Part shown: positions 43,735 to 54,587 of the stretch, one piece after another
Layout: every line of letters starts with the position of its first letter
How positions within the stretch are numbered: the first letter of the stretch is position 1
From: Anisodus tanguticus
Lineage: Eukaryota; Streptophyta; Magnoliopsida; Solanales; Solanaceae
Direction: 5' to 3'
Length of the DNA: 64,000 nucleotides
Assembly: GCA_034509755.1 (NCBI GenBank)
Contig: CM067542.1
Span: 16,683,001 to 16,747,000, forward strand
Notes under the pieces: model-generated
What the model was told of the DNA's origin: nothing
The model's input: only the letters and a program-made list of their open reading frames with translations
The model's database searches: none
Position numbers and translations under genes: made by a program

Positions 43735-44541
43735 GTCGGAGCGGGAGGAGGTCGGACGCTCAGACTGGTTCTGAAGTCAAGGAACAACTGTCGAGGAAGT
43801 CTCTTAGTAAATATAGTTGCATACTGGTAGGAAGAAGGAACATGTAACACCCGAACATGACCCATATCAACTTTCTCACGAACAAAATGTATATACATCT
43901 CAATATATTTTGTTTGTTGATGTTGAACCGGATTATGAGACAAGAAGACAGCAGATACGTTATCACAGTAAACAATAGATGCCTTACATAAGGGACAATG
44001 TAGCTTTAGAAGGAGATTTCTAAGCCAATAGGTTTCGGCAACGACGTTTGCAACGCCTCTATATTCAGCTTCTGCACTTGAACGGGAAAATGTATCTTGT
44101 CGTTTTGTAGACCACGAAATAAGGTTATCACCCAAAAATACATAATGCCGGAAGTAGATCGACGTGTGTCAGGACACCGCCCCAATCGGCGTCCGTATAG
44201 GATATCAACCAGGTCGATGCAGAAGGATAAATATGTAATCCATAGTCAAGAGTACTCTTAACGTACCGAATGATACGTTTAAGAGCGTTAAAGTGAGGCT
44301 CCCTAGGAGCATGCGTGAACAAGCACACTTGTTGAACAACATAGGCAATATCGGGCCTGGTGAAGGTAAGATACTGAAGTGCACCAGCAAGACTCTTGTA
44401 AAGAGAAGGATCAAGCACCGGATCCCCATCATTGGCGTTGAGCTTCGACTTTGAGTCGACTGGAGTAGGCATGATCTTGCAATTTACCATTTTAGCCCTA
44501 TAAACAATCTTTTCTGCATAGTTACGTTGACACATGAGCAT
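43722..44541 (-). pseudogene. Copia-3 RNase H
   Basis: Two frames. The frame at 44128-44541 carries LTFTRPDIAYVVQQVCLFTH, LKRIIRYVKSTLDYGLHIYP and SYTDADWGG. The frame at 43722-44135 carries FSRSSAEAEYRGVANVVAET, SIVYCDNVSAVFLSHNPVQH and YIEMYIHFVREKVDMGHV. A frameshift near 44130 separates them. The catalytic DAD of the DADW motif is kept. Confidence 0.9.
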
Positions 44542-44542
44542 A

Positions 44543-45240
44543 TTATTTTTCGGATCTGGTCACGAAAATCCCTAAGAAATAACTCAATTTACTCAAGTCC
44601 GTCATGGAAAATTCAGATTTGAGTAATGTAATGATCTCATTTTTCAATATATCAGAGGAGGCAGTCAAGACAATATAATCCACATAAAGTAAAAGATATG
44701 TAGTGTCATTACCTTGATGAAAAATGAAAAGTGAATTATCACTTTTGCTCCATATGAAACCGATATGCATAATATAATTGGCAAAGCGCTCATGCCAAGC
44801 TCGAGGGGTTTGTTTCAAGTCATAGAGTGACTTTGAAGACGAAATACATGCTGAGGAGCAGAGGGATGCACAAAGCCAGGTGGTTGATGCATATAGACAG
44901 TTTCTTTCAAATCACCATGTAAGAACGCATTTTTCACATCGAGTTGATGAATCGGCCAGTTCTTCCCCATAGCAATGCTTAGAATAGTATGAATGGTGCC
45001 TGGTTTAACCACTGGATTGAAGGTCTCACCACAATCAACTCCATATTGTTGTCCCGTGCCATTTATCACAAGTCTCGCCTTATGGCATTCAACCTCACCA
45101 CTATCCCTGAATTTGTGACAATATAGCCACATACAACGAATCACATTGACCCCCTCTGGTTTCGGGACAAGATCCCAAATGTGTTATGTAGTGAGCGCAT
45201 CAAATTCCTCACGCATGGCCACATTTCAATTTGGGTCAAG
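44543..45240 (-). pseudogene. Copia-3 reverse transcriptase with YVDY active site
   Basis: Frames 44815-45144 (MIRCMWLYCHKF, KARLVINGTGQQYGVDCGET and HQLDVKNAFLHGD) and 44543-44818 (TPRAWHERFANYI, then LLLYVDYIVLTASS). The catalytic YVDD box has become YVDY (second Asp to Tyr, about 44670-44682), which would abolish polymerisation. A frameshift near 44817 separates the parts. Confidence 0.9.
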
Positions 45241-45890
45241 CTTGGCTAATTTTGGGGTTTAGGTAGAGGTGAGATAGCTTGAGTTGATAGGTTAAAGTGG
45301 ACTTTCGGTTGTAAAATCTTGTGCTGGGAACGAGTTTTCATGTTGTATATAGGAATAGAGGCCAAACGGGTGGCATTTTGTGGATATGGGCTCGGAGCAT
45401 GGAGGTCAAACATGGTAGGGAGATGTCGATGTGGGCAGGGACTAGTCGGTGTGTGGGATGTCGACCGTAGGCTGGCAGTGCAAGGAAAGGGGGAAGAAGG
45501 TTGGGCCCGAGTTGTGGTTGGGCCGGGGAGAGGTAAAGGAAGGTGTCTGAGGCACGGGTTGGGTCGAACTAACAATTGGACTATAAGAGGAGTCTATTGT
45601 AGCTCTATGTATGACATTTCTAATGAGAGGGGAAATATCTGAATTGTCAAGGAAGCCATAGTTAGTGACTTGGAATTTTTGGACGTTTGCGAATGGGAAA
45701 ATGTGCTCTCATAAGTGACATGGCGAGAGACTAGGATTTTATTTGTGGACAAATCATAGCATAAATACCCCATATGATTAAAAGGAAAACCCAAGAAAAT
45801 GCAATGAGTAGTCCTAGGTGCTAATTTGTGGGGAGCCGTGGAGGCGAGATTCGGGTAGCACGGGCAACTAAAATCCGAAGGTGACATAGG
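45241..45890 (-). pseudogene. Copia-3 integrase C-terminal region and linker
   Basis: The integrase C-terminal end (ASTAPHKLAPRTTHCIFLGF, then CYDLSTNKILVSRHV) is at 45594-45887. A Pro-rich linker (45246-45575) ends in MKTRSQHKILQPKVHFNLST, the typical segment just before RT in this lineage. Confidence 0.85.
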
Positions 45891-46720
45891 AAGGGATCCT
45901 ACGGAAGAGAATTTCGGTTGGAATTTTATTTTGAATAGTACGTGTGGGTAATATATTAAGGATATATGCTACCATGTGTAACGCGTAAACCCAAATGGGA
46001 GGGGTAAGAGAAGCATGAAAGAGCACAGTAAGGATCATATTGTTAATGGTACGAAGGATTCTTTCACCTTTACCATTTTGAGGTAAGGTGTGAGAGCAAG
46101 AGAATCGAAACACCATGCCATTTTCTGCACAAAATTTATGGAAGGGGGAATTGTCAAACTCACGACTATTGTCACATTAAAACGTTTTGATGTTCTTTTC
46201 AAACTGAGTTTTAACATATGCTAGAAATTCAAGAAAAAATTAGTAAACTTGGGACTTATATTTGAGAGGATAAACCAAAGAAAATGAGAGTAATCATCTA
46301 ATAATACCAAATAATACTTATGACCCATTTTCCTAGTAATGGGAGATGTTCATAAATCCGCATGAATGATATCAAATGGAGACAAAGTTACACTCAAATA
46401 TGACTTAAAAGAAAGTCTAAGATGTTTTCCTAAATGACAAGAGTAGCAGTCGTGGGTAAATTTTCCTTTATTACATTGAATCAAATTTTGACTTTAAGTA
46501 AATTTAAAACTAGTTCTCTCGGGTGCCCAAGTCTATTGTGTCAAGTTGATGGAGAGATTGCAGCTATAGAGGTTTGTGGAGTGACACTTGCAGCGAAATT
46601 GGATGAGAAAGGATATAGGTCCCCGCACTATTTCATCTCGTAAGAGTTGTCCCCGTATGTAGGTCCTTCACAGAAAAATCAAAAGGGTCAAACTCAATAG
46701 ATACGAAATTGTCACTAGCA
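45868..46720 (-). pseudogene. Copia-3 integrase core
   Basis: Broken. At 45868-46116 the frame MVFRFSCSHTLPQNGKGERI holds the catalytic Glu segment; a neighbouring frame (46035-46217) covers the second Asp region, changed to a SRDNS-like sequence. From 46230 to 46430 the first Asp region can be followed only in short pieces. The zinc-binding part lies at about 46430-46560. No uninterrupted catalytic core remains. Confidence 0.8.
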
Positions 46721-46736
46721 AATTTCCTAATATAAA

Positions 46737-46960
46737 TTAAGTTTTTAATGATGTTAGGAGTATATAGGACATTTTTTGGGGGGAAAAGAGAGGGTGAGGT
46801 GGTGGAGTTTGAGTGGTTTCATAGCCTTGAATTGGAATGTTATTGTCATTTCTGACCAAAATATATTGAGGATTGTTCAAATTAAATAGATGAGGGAGAT
46901 TATCGGAGTGATGAGTGAGGTGGGATGTGGCACTCGTATCCATGCATCAGGCATCATCGG
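46737..46960 (-). pseudogene. Copia-3 protease region
   Basis: A frame begins MDTSATSHLTHHSDNLPHL (46943 downward), equivalent to the protease motif MDSGATSHLT with the Gly after Asp-Thr changed to Ser. The Asp is kept. The following LYPLPNI-like part runs to 46740. Confidence 0.8.
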
Positions 46961-47134
46961 AATGTTGTAGATTCATAGTGTTGTATGCCTGACCCAATTC
47001 GATAGGGATCATAAGGTCGTATGGTTGATGTTGTTGCTATTGGGCTAGAGAGAAGTAGGTCTGATGTTGCTGGGTTGTGTAGCGTGGTCTGGAGAAGGGC
47101 CCAATATGCTCGGCTACTTACGCTGACTAGTGTT

Positions 47135-48112
47135 CTAGGGCCGAGCTGTTGGGTAAGGGCAATGGGGAGGCCTAGTGTCCAGGAGTCGGCCACGATGTTG
47201 GGCTGGCCCACTGATAGTGGTAATGGACATGGGGATTGGATTGGGTTTGTTGAGTTTGTCCACCGGAATTGGAATTTCCTCCACGTCCTCTTCCTTTGCC
47301 GCCACGATGGTTGTCGCGGCCTCGGCCCCTGCCACTACCTTAGCCACCACACTGATGTTGGTGGTCCGTGTGTTGCGATGGTCCGGCGGGTGCAATGGTG
47401 GTTGTTGGTGCATCAACCACCAACGCATGTTGATTATGCTTGTCTTGTTTGATATGTATAGTCTCCTCCAATAGCAATTGTGATCGGGTCTTTTGAAGCT
47501 AGGGAGGGGATCAACTTGTTGGATCATCGTCGTAAGTGTATCGTACTCACCCTTTGGCAAACCATTAATTAGTTACAAAACCATCTTTGTTTCTGAAATA
47601 GAAGTGTCAATATTAGATAATTGATCCGCAACTAACTTCAGTTGTTTACAATAGTCAGACATATTAGCAAAATTCTCAAGACGGGTGTTATTAAATGTTC
47701 CTCCAGATACACGACACGTGTATGTTTGTTGTCTTGAAAGATTTCCTCTAGCCTTGTCCATAATTCGTGAGCCGAAGCACTTGTCTTCGTAATAGTATGA
47801 AGTAGATCCTTGGATATAGTGTCATATATCCATTGTTTGATGATTGCATCAAGTCATTTCCACGTCGGGTTGTCAACGTCATTCGCACGGGGTATGGTGG
47901 CATCGATGTGATCAAGAACGTTGTGGTACAAGTAAGTATTTGAAATAGTTCAACCCACGATGAGTATTGTTCGTCCTCTTAATCAAGAACCAAAGGGATA
48001 AAGTTCTTGATATTTGTCACGACAAAGGTCGGATGAAAGGTGTTATGAGGGGAGGAGGAAGAGGAGAATGCGTGACGTCGTGGGTGGAGGAGGAATATTC
48101 GGGAGAAGCCAT
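47135..48112 (-). pseudogene. Copia-3 gag
   Basis: The start is ATG 48112 (MASPEYSSS), with the lineage motif NTFHPTFVVTNIKNFIPLVLD in a shifted frame near 48040-47980. NTRLENFANMSDYCKQLKLV is at 47573-47761, PKGEYDTLTTMIQQVDPLPSF at 47470-47560, and a Gly/Arg/Asn-rich tail follows. A G16 run on the plus strand at 48149-48164 lies in the leader just upstream of the gag start. Stops and frameshifts throughout. Confidence 0.85.
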
Positions 48113-48231
48113 GGAGGAAGGCTATCCGCTGTGCAAACACAAAACAATGGGGGGGGGGGGGGGGAGCCGCCGGAACTAGAAGAAAAAAAAATAGGGTGGA
48201 GAATTTTTTTAGGGTTTGGCTTCTAATACCA

Positions 48232-48393
48232 TGTAGAATTGTGTCATTCTCCCCTTCTTGGAGTATTCTCATTAATACAGTATATATAGGTATTTATAAT
48301 TACAAACTTAATTGTATGAGAATATCTAGTTTACATAATTACACCAAATAATATAATAACAGAATATACGGAGAATAAACATATTCTCTATCA
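48232..48393 (-). repeat. Copia-3 5' LTR
   Basis: 162 bp, partner of 43565-43734, followed on the plus strand by AAGAC. Confidence 0.9.
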
Positions 48394-48398
48394 AAGAC

Positions 48399-49340
48399 TA
48401 AATATTTTTACAGGTAATAATATTATGAAACATTGATAAAACCTCTTCTACATCTTCTGATATATAGAACTTATGGTAATCTATCTAAATTAAAGTCCCT
48501 CAAATTGATATAAAAGTAATTAATCTGGTAAAGAAATTTATTTTGTCTTGGTAAGAAAAAAATAGAAAACTAAAATAAGTAAGACATTTACACAATACAT
48601 GAGTAGTTTGTTGAGGTGCTGAGATTTTGACCTATAAAAGGAGAATCACTCACCTACATCTAACTCATCTTAGTTTGGGATTTCTCATGACAACATGACT
48701 CCCTCGGTTCTTCTCTTTGTTTTTGTTCTAGGTCAAAATTCTGGCAACAGAAATAGAAAATCAAGAAGAGCCATATTTCAAGTTTGTGCGTGAATCTATC
48801 AAACAATTATCCTTTTCATCATGAAACTATTTTATTTCTTTCTTTTGGTTAGAGTATGGGGTGTGGTGTGATAATATTGAAAAAATCAGTGTTATCTCCA
48901 AAGGGAATGTCAATCATTTATTTAGAAAAACATTCTTTTAGAAATATTATTTTTTATTCTTTCTTATTGTTTAGTAAATTATTTATATTTTATGTTTAAT
49001 GCAGTCAAACTAGCCATTAATTAATCGCTAGCTAACCTTTAACTAGTCGTTGAAGAGACACTTATATATACACTACCTAATTTGTTGGACACAAAACATA
49101 ACTTTTTCTATCTGCTCTTTTTTTTCCGTCTCAAAAAACTGAGTTTCCCTTCTTTAGTTTCTGTTATTTCAGCTCGCAATTAATCACTGGGAGAGCTTAT
49201 TGAATTTATGAGGATATTCCTAATAATATTATTCAATGTGTGTGCGAAATATTCTTAAGATTATCGAAAATCTTATTAAAAATACTTGACAATTCTCATA
49301 GCTTGAGACGTGTCAAGGGCACTGTCCTTAACAATATTAC
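48399..49340 (+). repeat. Fold-back unit C, left arm, inner part and centre
   Basis: Resumes unit C after Copia-3. The part from about 48690 to 49245 is the reverse complement of about 49345-49915. The centre (about 49250-49340) is unpaired and contains AACAATATTACGCCCACAC, the uninterrupted form of the Copia-1 target in unit A. Confidence 0.8.
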
Positions 49341-49902
49341 GCCCACACAATGAATAATATAATTACGTGTGTTCCCCTAGGATTCAATAAGTTCACTCAG
49401 TGATTAACTGAGAGCAGAAACAACAAAAATTCAAGAAGGAAAATCCAGCTTTTTGAGATAGGGAAAAGAAAAGAGTCGATATAAAAAGTTATCATTTGTG
49501 TTCAACGAAGTAATGTATGTATAGGTGTTTCTTCAATAGCTAATTAATGTATGGCCAAAGGCTAGTTAACGACTAGTTTGATAGTATTAAATGTAATATA
49601 AATAATTTACTAAGTATAAGTAAGAATAAAAAAAATATTTTTAAAAGAATGTTTTTCAAAATAAATTATTAGACATTCCATTTTGAGATACCACTAATTT
49701 TTCCAACATCTATAACACCACACCTCATGCATCCTCTAACTAAAGGAAAGAGATAAAACAGTTTAATTGATGAAAAATCTCATTATTTGATAGATTCACG
49801 CACAAACTTAAAATATGACTCTTCCTGATTTTCTATTTCTTCTGCCAGAATTTCACCTACAACCAAAAAAGAAAAGAAATGCAGTCAGAAGAAAATAGAC
49901 CT
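49341..49902 (-). repeat. Fold-back unit C, right arm
   Basis: Matches unit A right arm (17830-18310) and pairs with unit C left arm. Interrupted at 49916 by a SINE-like retroposon, resuming at 50187. Confidence 0.8.
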
Positions 49903-49915
49903 AGGGAGTCCTATT

Positions 49916-50173
49916 TTTTTTTTTTTATATCCATCTTTTCGGGTTACGCCAGATTATTCCTGGAGATAGTAGTCCCGGTCCCTCAGCTACTACCAGTAAA
50001 TCGCGGGATGTGCCTGAATGACCAGGGTTTGAGAACAGAACAACTGATATCAACTACAAGGTCCTACCCAGAAGAGAGCAAATTGCTCCCACCAGGGTTC
50101 GAACTCACGTTGCAGGTCTCCAGCTAGATTTTAAGTTCCCCTCATTTGCCATCCAGCTATTCCCCGGGAGACA
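49916..50173 (-). mobile_element. SINE-like retroposon, minus strand, 13-bp TSD
   Basis: Flanked by AGGGAGTCCTATT (49903-49915 and 50174-50186). On the minus strand it starts near 50173 with a tRNA-like head: an A-box-like TAGCTGGATGGC near 50158 and a B-box-like GAGTTCGAACCC near 50100. It ends in a poly(A) tail, seen as T15 at 49916-49930. About 258 bp. I cannot name the family. It lies in fold-back unit C. Confidence 0.85.
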
Positions 50174-50186
50174 AGGGAGTCCTATT

Positions 50187-50350
50187 GTTATACTGTCAGT
50201 CAACAGATTTTTTTCAGCTCAAACTCGAAATTTCTAGTTGAGGGCAGAGAGATCCTATCCATTTCCGCACAATCCTTATTGGTTACAGTTTTATCTTTAA
50301 CTTTTGACAATTCCTAAATTTTGATTTCTTGCAAAATTAATTAGCGAAAA
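50187..50350 (-). repeat. Fold-back unit C, right-arm tail
   Basis: TTGAGGGCAGAGAGATCCTA onward is equivalent to 23343-23470 of unit A. Confidence 0.7.
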
Positions 50351-50640
50351 TACCCAAAATTATTCACTCACTGCGTGAAATGTCTCAATTTTACCATTTA
50401 TTATATTTTGTGTTTATTCATATTTTATTCTCAGCAGATCATTTTGTTATGCCTTTAACATTAGTGGACATTCAGCATAGATTGAGTGGATTTCACATGT
50501 CAAAATATTCTGGAAGAAAAAGTTACATTCACCCATTTTCTTTTGATGAAGGTTTAAAACTGCCCTTCCTTATACTTATTTAAGGTCCATGTTGAAGCTC
50601 CATTAGTGTCAAAGGCTATTTTTACGAGATAGATTTACTA
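50351..50640. other. No recognised feature (50.35-50.64 kb)
   Basis: AT-rich. A 67-codon frame (50380-50583) shows no family signature and is probably chance. Confidence 0.4.
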
Positions 50641-50962
50641 ACACTAAGAGTTTAAGTGACCAAAGTATGGCAAATGATAAAAATTAAAATATTTCTTATG
50701 GTGAAAAATATCTTTTGTACATTTTTTCAAGTGATTAAAAAATTAAAATGTTACAATTCATTATGCATTGTTAAGAATTTGAATCTCAACAATCTCATTA
50801 CCGTCTATACCTAACTAAAGGTCTTCTCAAGTTTTTGATGCACCATACATCTATGGAGTTTCAATTCCAAGTGGGAAAACTCACAAGGGCATTAAAATAA
50901 GAAGTGGTATCCTAGTCAAAAAATTAACATGGAAACAACATGAATAAAATTTCTTATTAGGT
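50641..50962 (+). repeat. Fold-back unit D, start
   Basis: Diverged match to the outer left arm of units A-C, e.g. GTGGTATCCTAGTCAAAAAA near 50911 against 4470-4490. Confidence 0.6.
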
Positions 50963-51955
50963 ACTCCATCCGTCTTCGTTTACATAAAGGTACTCAGATT
51001 TCAAAAATCAAATGAATTATTCTTTAAATATAATTTTTATATATCTTTTAAATAATTAATTATTATAACTTATAGTTCATTTTATATAATTTCAAATATT
51101 TAAATTTTATTTCGAACAATTAAAAGATTTCATGTCTAAATGTATGATGAAAGTTTAGAAGTTTAAGGGTTGGTACGACGGAAAATGTATGGTCAAAATA
51201 TTTTTTTACTCATTTTTTTTTGTGTTTGACACGCAAGTTGAAAAATAATTTTTAAAAGCATTGCGTATATTCAAAGCAAAACACTATAGATTCTTGAATT
51301 TGGAGAGCAACTTTTGGTGATAGAGGTAGGCAGGAGGGGGGATAGGGTTGGGGGTAGAGGGTAGGGGGTGGGGATGGTGGTAGGGGTGTATGAGTGGTAG
51401 GTGGGAGGGGGTGGGAGTATGTGGAAGGGGTAGGGGTAGGTGGGAGAGGGTGGGACATGGGAAGGGGTGGGGAAGGTTGGGGGTAGGTCGAGAATGGGGG
51501 TGTGGGGTGGGTGGTAGGTTGGTAGGGGTGAGGCAGGTTGGGGGGGTTATGTTGGGATGGGGGATAGGGTAAGGCATGTGGGAGTTGCGTTAGTGCATTT
51601 TTATTGATACAAAAAATATTCTTTCTTAAATTTTTAAGGAAAACATTTTACATAAAAATATTTGTCAAGATATATAGTGCAATCAAACAATGAAAATCAA
51701 AAATATTTATTGTCATATCAAACACTATTTTAAATCTCAAAAAGTGAACAATGTCACGTAAATTAATAAACATACTTAACCATGTATCCCTTGATACTAA
51801 AATTGATTCTACATCTTTCACTTTTAAGAACTTACGATACATTACTTAGACATGGGTTTAAGTTAACGACCTTTGGTATATGATTAATCGTCCGAAATTT
51901 TTTGTCTCGACTTCAAATGAAAAATAGAAAATACAATGAAAACACATTTTTATTT
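50963..51955. mobile_element. Unclassified insertion in unit D
   Basis: This stretch is absent from the corresponding place in units A and B. The left edge begins CTCCATCCGTCTTCG after a TA, which recalls the CTCCNTCCGT end of Stowaway elements. I could not find a matching inverted end on the right, so the class is open. It holds the G-rich tract (51300-51560). Confidence 0.35.
51318..51560 (+). repeat. G-rich degenerate minisatellite
   Basis: About 240 bp of GGGGTAGGTGGGAGGGG-like units on the plus strand, with many runs of three or more G. The open frames on both strands here (Pro/Thr/His-rich on minus, Gly/Arg-rich on plus) are products of base composition. It could form G-quadruplexes. 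Confidence 0.8.
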
Positions 51956-52350
51956 GCAGGTAACAGTTATCTGGTGAGATGCAGTAGTTTTTGTGCAGCT
52001 GATGAGATTTACCTATAAAAGTATGACGACTCTAACTCATCTTCATTAGGAGTCCGCCCTAAACTCCACCGCCGGCGCCGCCGAACGCCGGTATCCGGCA
52101 TCCATCGGCTCTTTTTCTTGCTGAAATTTTGCAGACAGCAGAAATGGAATATCAGGAAGAGGCATATTTCACGTTTGTGCGTGAATCTGACAACCCTTTT
52201 GTGTCTCTATTTTTTATGATTGGGTGTGGTGTGTTAGATTCACGCACAAACTCGTAATATGTCTTTTCAAATTTCTGTGCTTTGATTTTGACCAATTTCT
52301 CTAATTGGTTAACTCTGCCCGGTAGAAAAAAAGGGGAAAAAGATTTCAAC
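51956..52350 (+). repeat. Fold-back unit D, inner part
   Basis: Matches the inner left arm of units A and C (GAGATTTACCTATAAAAG, then TAACTCATCTTCATTAG). It holds its own inverted pair: TTTGTGCGTGAATCTGAC near 52173 with GTTAGATTCACGCACAAAC near 52234. The GC-rich GCCGGCGCCGCCGAACGCCGG stretch near 52070 is a local insertion. Downstream (52360-52440) it resembles unit B near 36240-36310. Confidence 0.65.
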
Positions 52351-52588
52351 TTTGTGATTGGAGGTGTGGCTATGACCTATTTTCACATCTGGGTTACTGC
52401 ATATGTTTCCGTGCTCTTTACTGATTTGATTGATTCTTTATTTGAAATCAGCTTGTTTGCAGAAATACACCCACTTTCCCCCTATCATTGCATTAACCGA
52501 GAAGCATTTCACGGTAAGTTTTTTTTATATAATGCTTCAAATCTGCAGCTGCTCTTTTGAATTTTCTCTGATGACTATCTTTTCCGCG

Positions 52589-52654
52589 AGTAAGGTGTGC
52601 GTACATCTACCTACTAGACTCCACTTGTAGGATTATACCGGGTATGTTGTTGTA
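52589..52654 (+). mobile_element. TS-like retroposon 3' fragment
   Basis: TAAGGTGTGCGTACATCTACC...GGGTATGTTGTTGT is a shortened copy of the 3' consensus also seen at 23570 and 52900. The ends are not resolved. Confidence 0.6.
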
Positions 52655-52743
52655 CTCTGTTTTTAGATTAGAAATCTATGGTTCATTTGTTTGTTTAGCT
52701 ATTTTGTAGCCTGATTTCTCGCATATGAACTAGCAGTGAATGT

Positions 52744-53012
52744 TTTTGTACTTCGATTGTCGTATGATTTTGTTGTAGTTACATTATTGTTCCTTTTTTT
52801 TTTTTTTTACTGTTGTGTCATGCTTTACCTAGTATTTTGTCATGACTTATTTACTAGTGTTATTTCTTTTTCCGGACTGCTTTAGGAGCCAAGGGTCTAT
52901 GTGAAACAGTCTCTCTACCTTCCAAGGTAGGGTTAAGGTCTGCGTACACTCTACCTTCCCAACCCTCCTCAGACCCCACTTTGTGGGATTTCACCGGGTA
53001 TGTTGTTGTTGT
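52744..53012 (+). mobile_element. (GTT)n-tailed short retroposon, 18-bp TSD
   Basis: Flanked by TGAACTAGCAGTGAATGT at 52726-52743 and 53013-53030, a perfect 18-bp duplication. It ends GGGTATGTTGTTGTTGTTG. The 3' half (from about 52888) is the conserved TS-like sequence GAGCCAAGGGTC...CCTTCCAAGGTAGGG. The 5' half is T-rich, without a clear pol III box. No coding capacity. Confidence 0.85.
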
Positions 53013-53030
53013 TGAACTAGCAGTGAATGT

Positions 53031-54562
53031 ATTGGGGGCAGAGGATGAACTTTTCTTTTGTATTTTTCTTATGGATCTGAATGGAATGGGATGGATAGAA
53101 AGGATGAATATAGTCGACTCAAGAAGTAATTTCGATTGTTAATTTTCACTTGCTTTAAGTTCATGTCCCCAAGGTAATTCCGTTTAACAGCTCGAGAGTA
53201 GCAATTATACCATTGAGGTTCATTACTTCTCAACCAAAATAAGAGGGAAAGTAAGGGGGAATACAGTATCTTGGAAATACCAATTTAAAAAGGAACACTT
53301 ATCTTTCATTTATCCGACGTTCCTTTTATTTACTTGGGGCTTAACTAACTGGATGCTTTACAAATATGGCAAGATTGATGTTAATGGTTCAAAGGTAGTT
53401 CAAGTGGAACACTCATAACTTCTCAATGAGAATATAATTCCTTGCTGTAGAGCTGCAGCCAAGTAAACAACCTTGTTAAAGTGTCATTTGGTAGCAGTGG
53501 AACTTACAACTTTTTTTATAAGGATTACCCAGGAACCTTACAACATTAAATTCACGAATTTTAGAGAAATATGGTTAATTTTGGTGTTAGCAGTTTTGTA
53601 GACTTTGTAAGATCCAGCTAAGGTTTAATGAGGTAAACCCCGCACATGTGCAATTGCCCGCAAACCACACAGGAAAAAGAAGATCAATATTAGGCGAATA
53701 ACTCTTAAGAAGTTCAATTTTAGGCAATATTATATTGAGTCATTAACGAGTACATATTCCTTACGGGTGAGAGAATACCTGGTATGGTGCATCTAGTATA
53801 TTCTTTTGAACTTATAGTGTATTTTGAAGAATCTGCATGAAGTATCCACGCTATATCACACACACTTCGACATGTTACGTCACAAGACAAATGAAATTTC
53901 CATGTAATATAGATATTATATCTGATCTCCAGGCAGATTTTGAAGATTTGTTTTCATAAACAGGAAGGTCTCTTACATGTTTGGATTTTTAGTAGCATTC
54001 TGTTTATGAGACATGAACATAAATTGTAACTTGAATACCAATCAGTTTCTGCTGTTCTAGGGTGTTCATCACGATTTCAGTTTATCTGCCGGCTCTTGAT
54101 TCTCTTATTTCTTATTTCTTTGCACCAACAAAGTACTAGCAGGGTGCATGGGCTACCCTGAAGTTTACGATCGGTTTGTTTTGTAAGCCATGGAAACGAA
54201 ACAGTGTAAAGCACTATGTATAAAATTATGAGGAAGAAGTATGCCATCATCTAAGCTATCATACTCAGATAATAAGAAGAGGAAAGGAGAGGGAGAAGAA
54301 TAAGTAATATACTATTGTCCTGTGAAATGGAAATAATAAGTGGGATATGTTATCTTGATGTTTGTTGATTCCTTCTTCAAGTCAAACATATTTCACTTTA
54401 ATTTTTTGACACAATTCACCAGTTACCGCACTTGCTAGTTTCTTGTGTTTCGTTTATCTTTTTAAGCAAAAATTGGCGAGTTTGCAGGGTTCTTTTTACC
54501 TGTTCTATGACATTCTTGGTTGTGGACACAGGTTGTATTGTCTCAATTTGGTATGAAATATA
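53031..54562. other. No recognised feature (53.0-54.6 kb)
   Basis: Unique-looking AT-rich sequence. I find no LTR ends, terminal repeats, tRNA or protein signature on either strand. It lies downstream of the broken E2 gene (minus strand) and may be old intergenic DNA. Confidence 0.5.
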
Positions 54563-54587
54563 GGGGGGGGGGGGGGGGGGGGGGGGG
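54563..54587 (+). repeat. G25 homopolymer
   Basis: Twenty-five G in a row. The length is uncertain because such runs are error-prone in sequencing and unstable by slippage. Confidence 0.9.

Larger units (their letters stand above)
43565..48393 (-). mobile_element. Copia-3, Ty1/copia retrotransposon, minus strand
   Basis: LTRs 43565-43734 (170 bp) and 48232-48393 (162 bp), both TGTAGAATTG...CTATCA. Flanks AAGAA (43560-43564) and AAGAC (48394-48398) form a TSD with one later change. Length 4.8 kb. Order on the minus strand is gag, protease, integrase, RT, RNase H. It is of the same lineage as Copia-2 and Copia-5, but more decayed, with frameshifts in all parts. On the minus strand TGGTATTAGAAGCC follows the 5' LTR (about 48218-48231) as primer-binding site. 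Confidence 0.93.

Noticed and set aside
45319..45642. Gly/Trp-rich plus-strand frame
   Set aside because: Antisense shadow of the Pro-rich Copia-3 linker.
51252..51577. Open frames with Pro/Thr/His-rich (minus) or Gly/Arg-rich (plus) products
   Set aside because: Products of the G-rich minisatellite; low complexity, both strands and several frames open at once.
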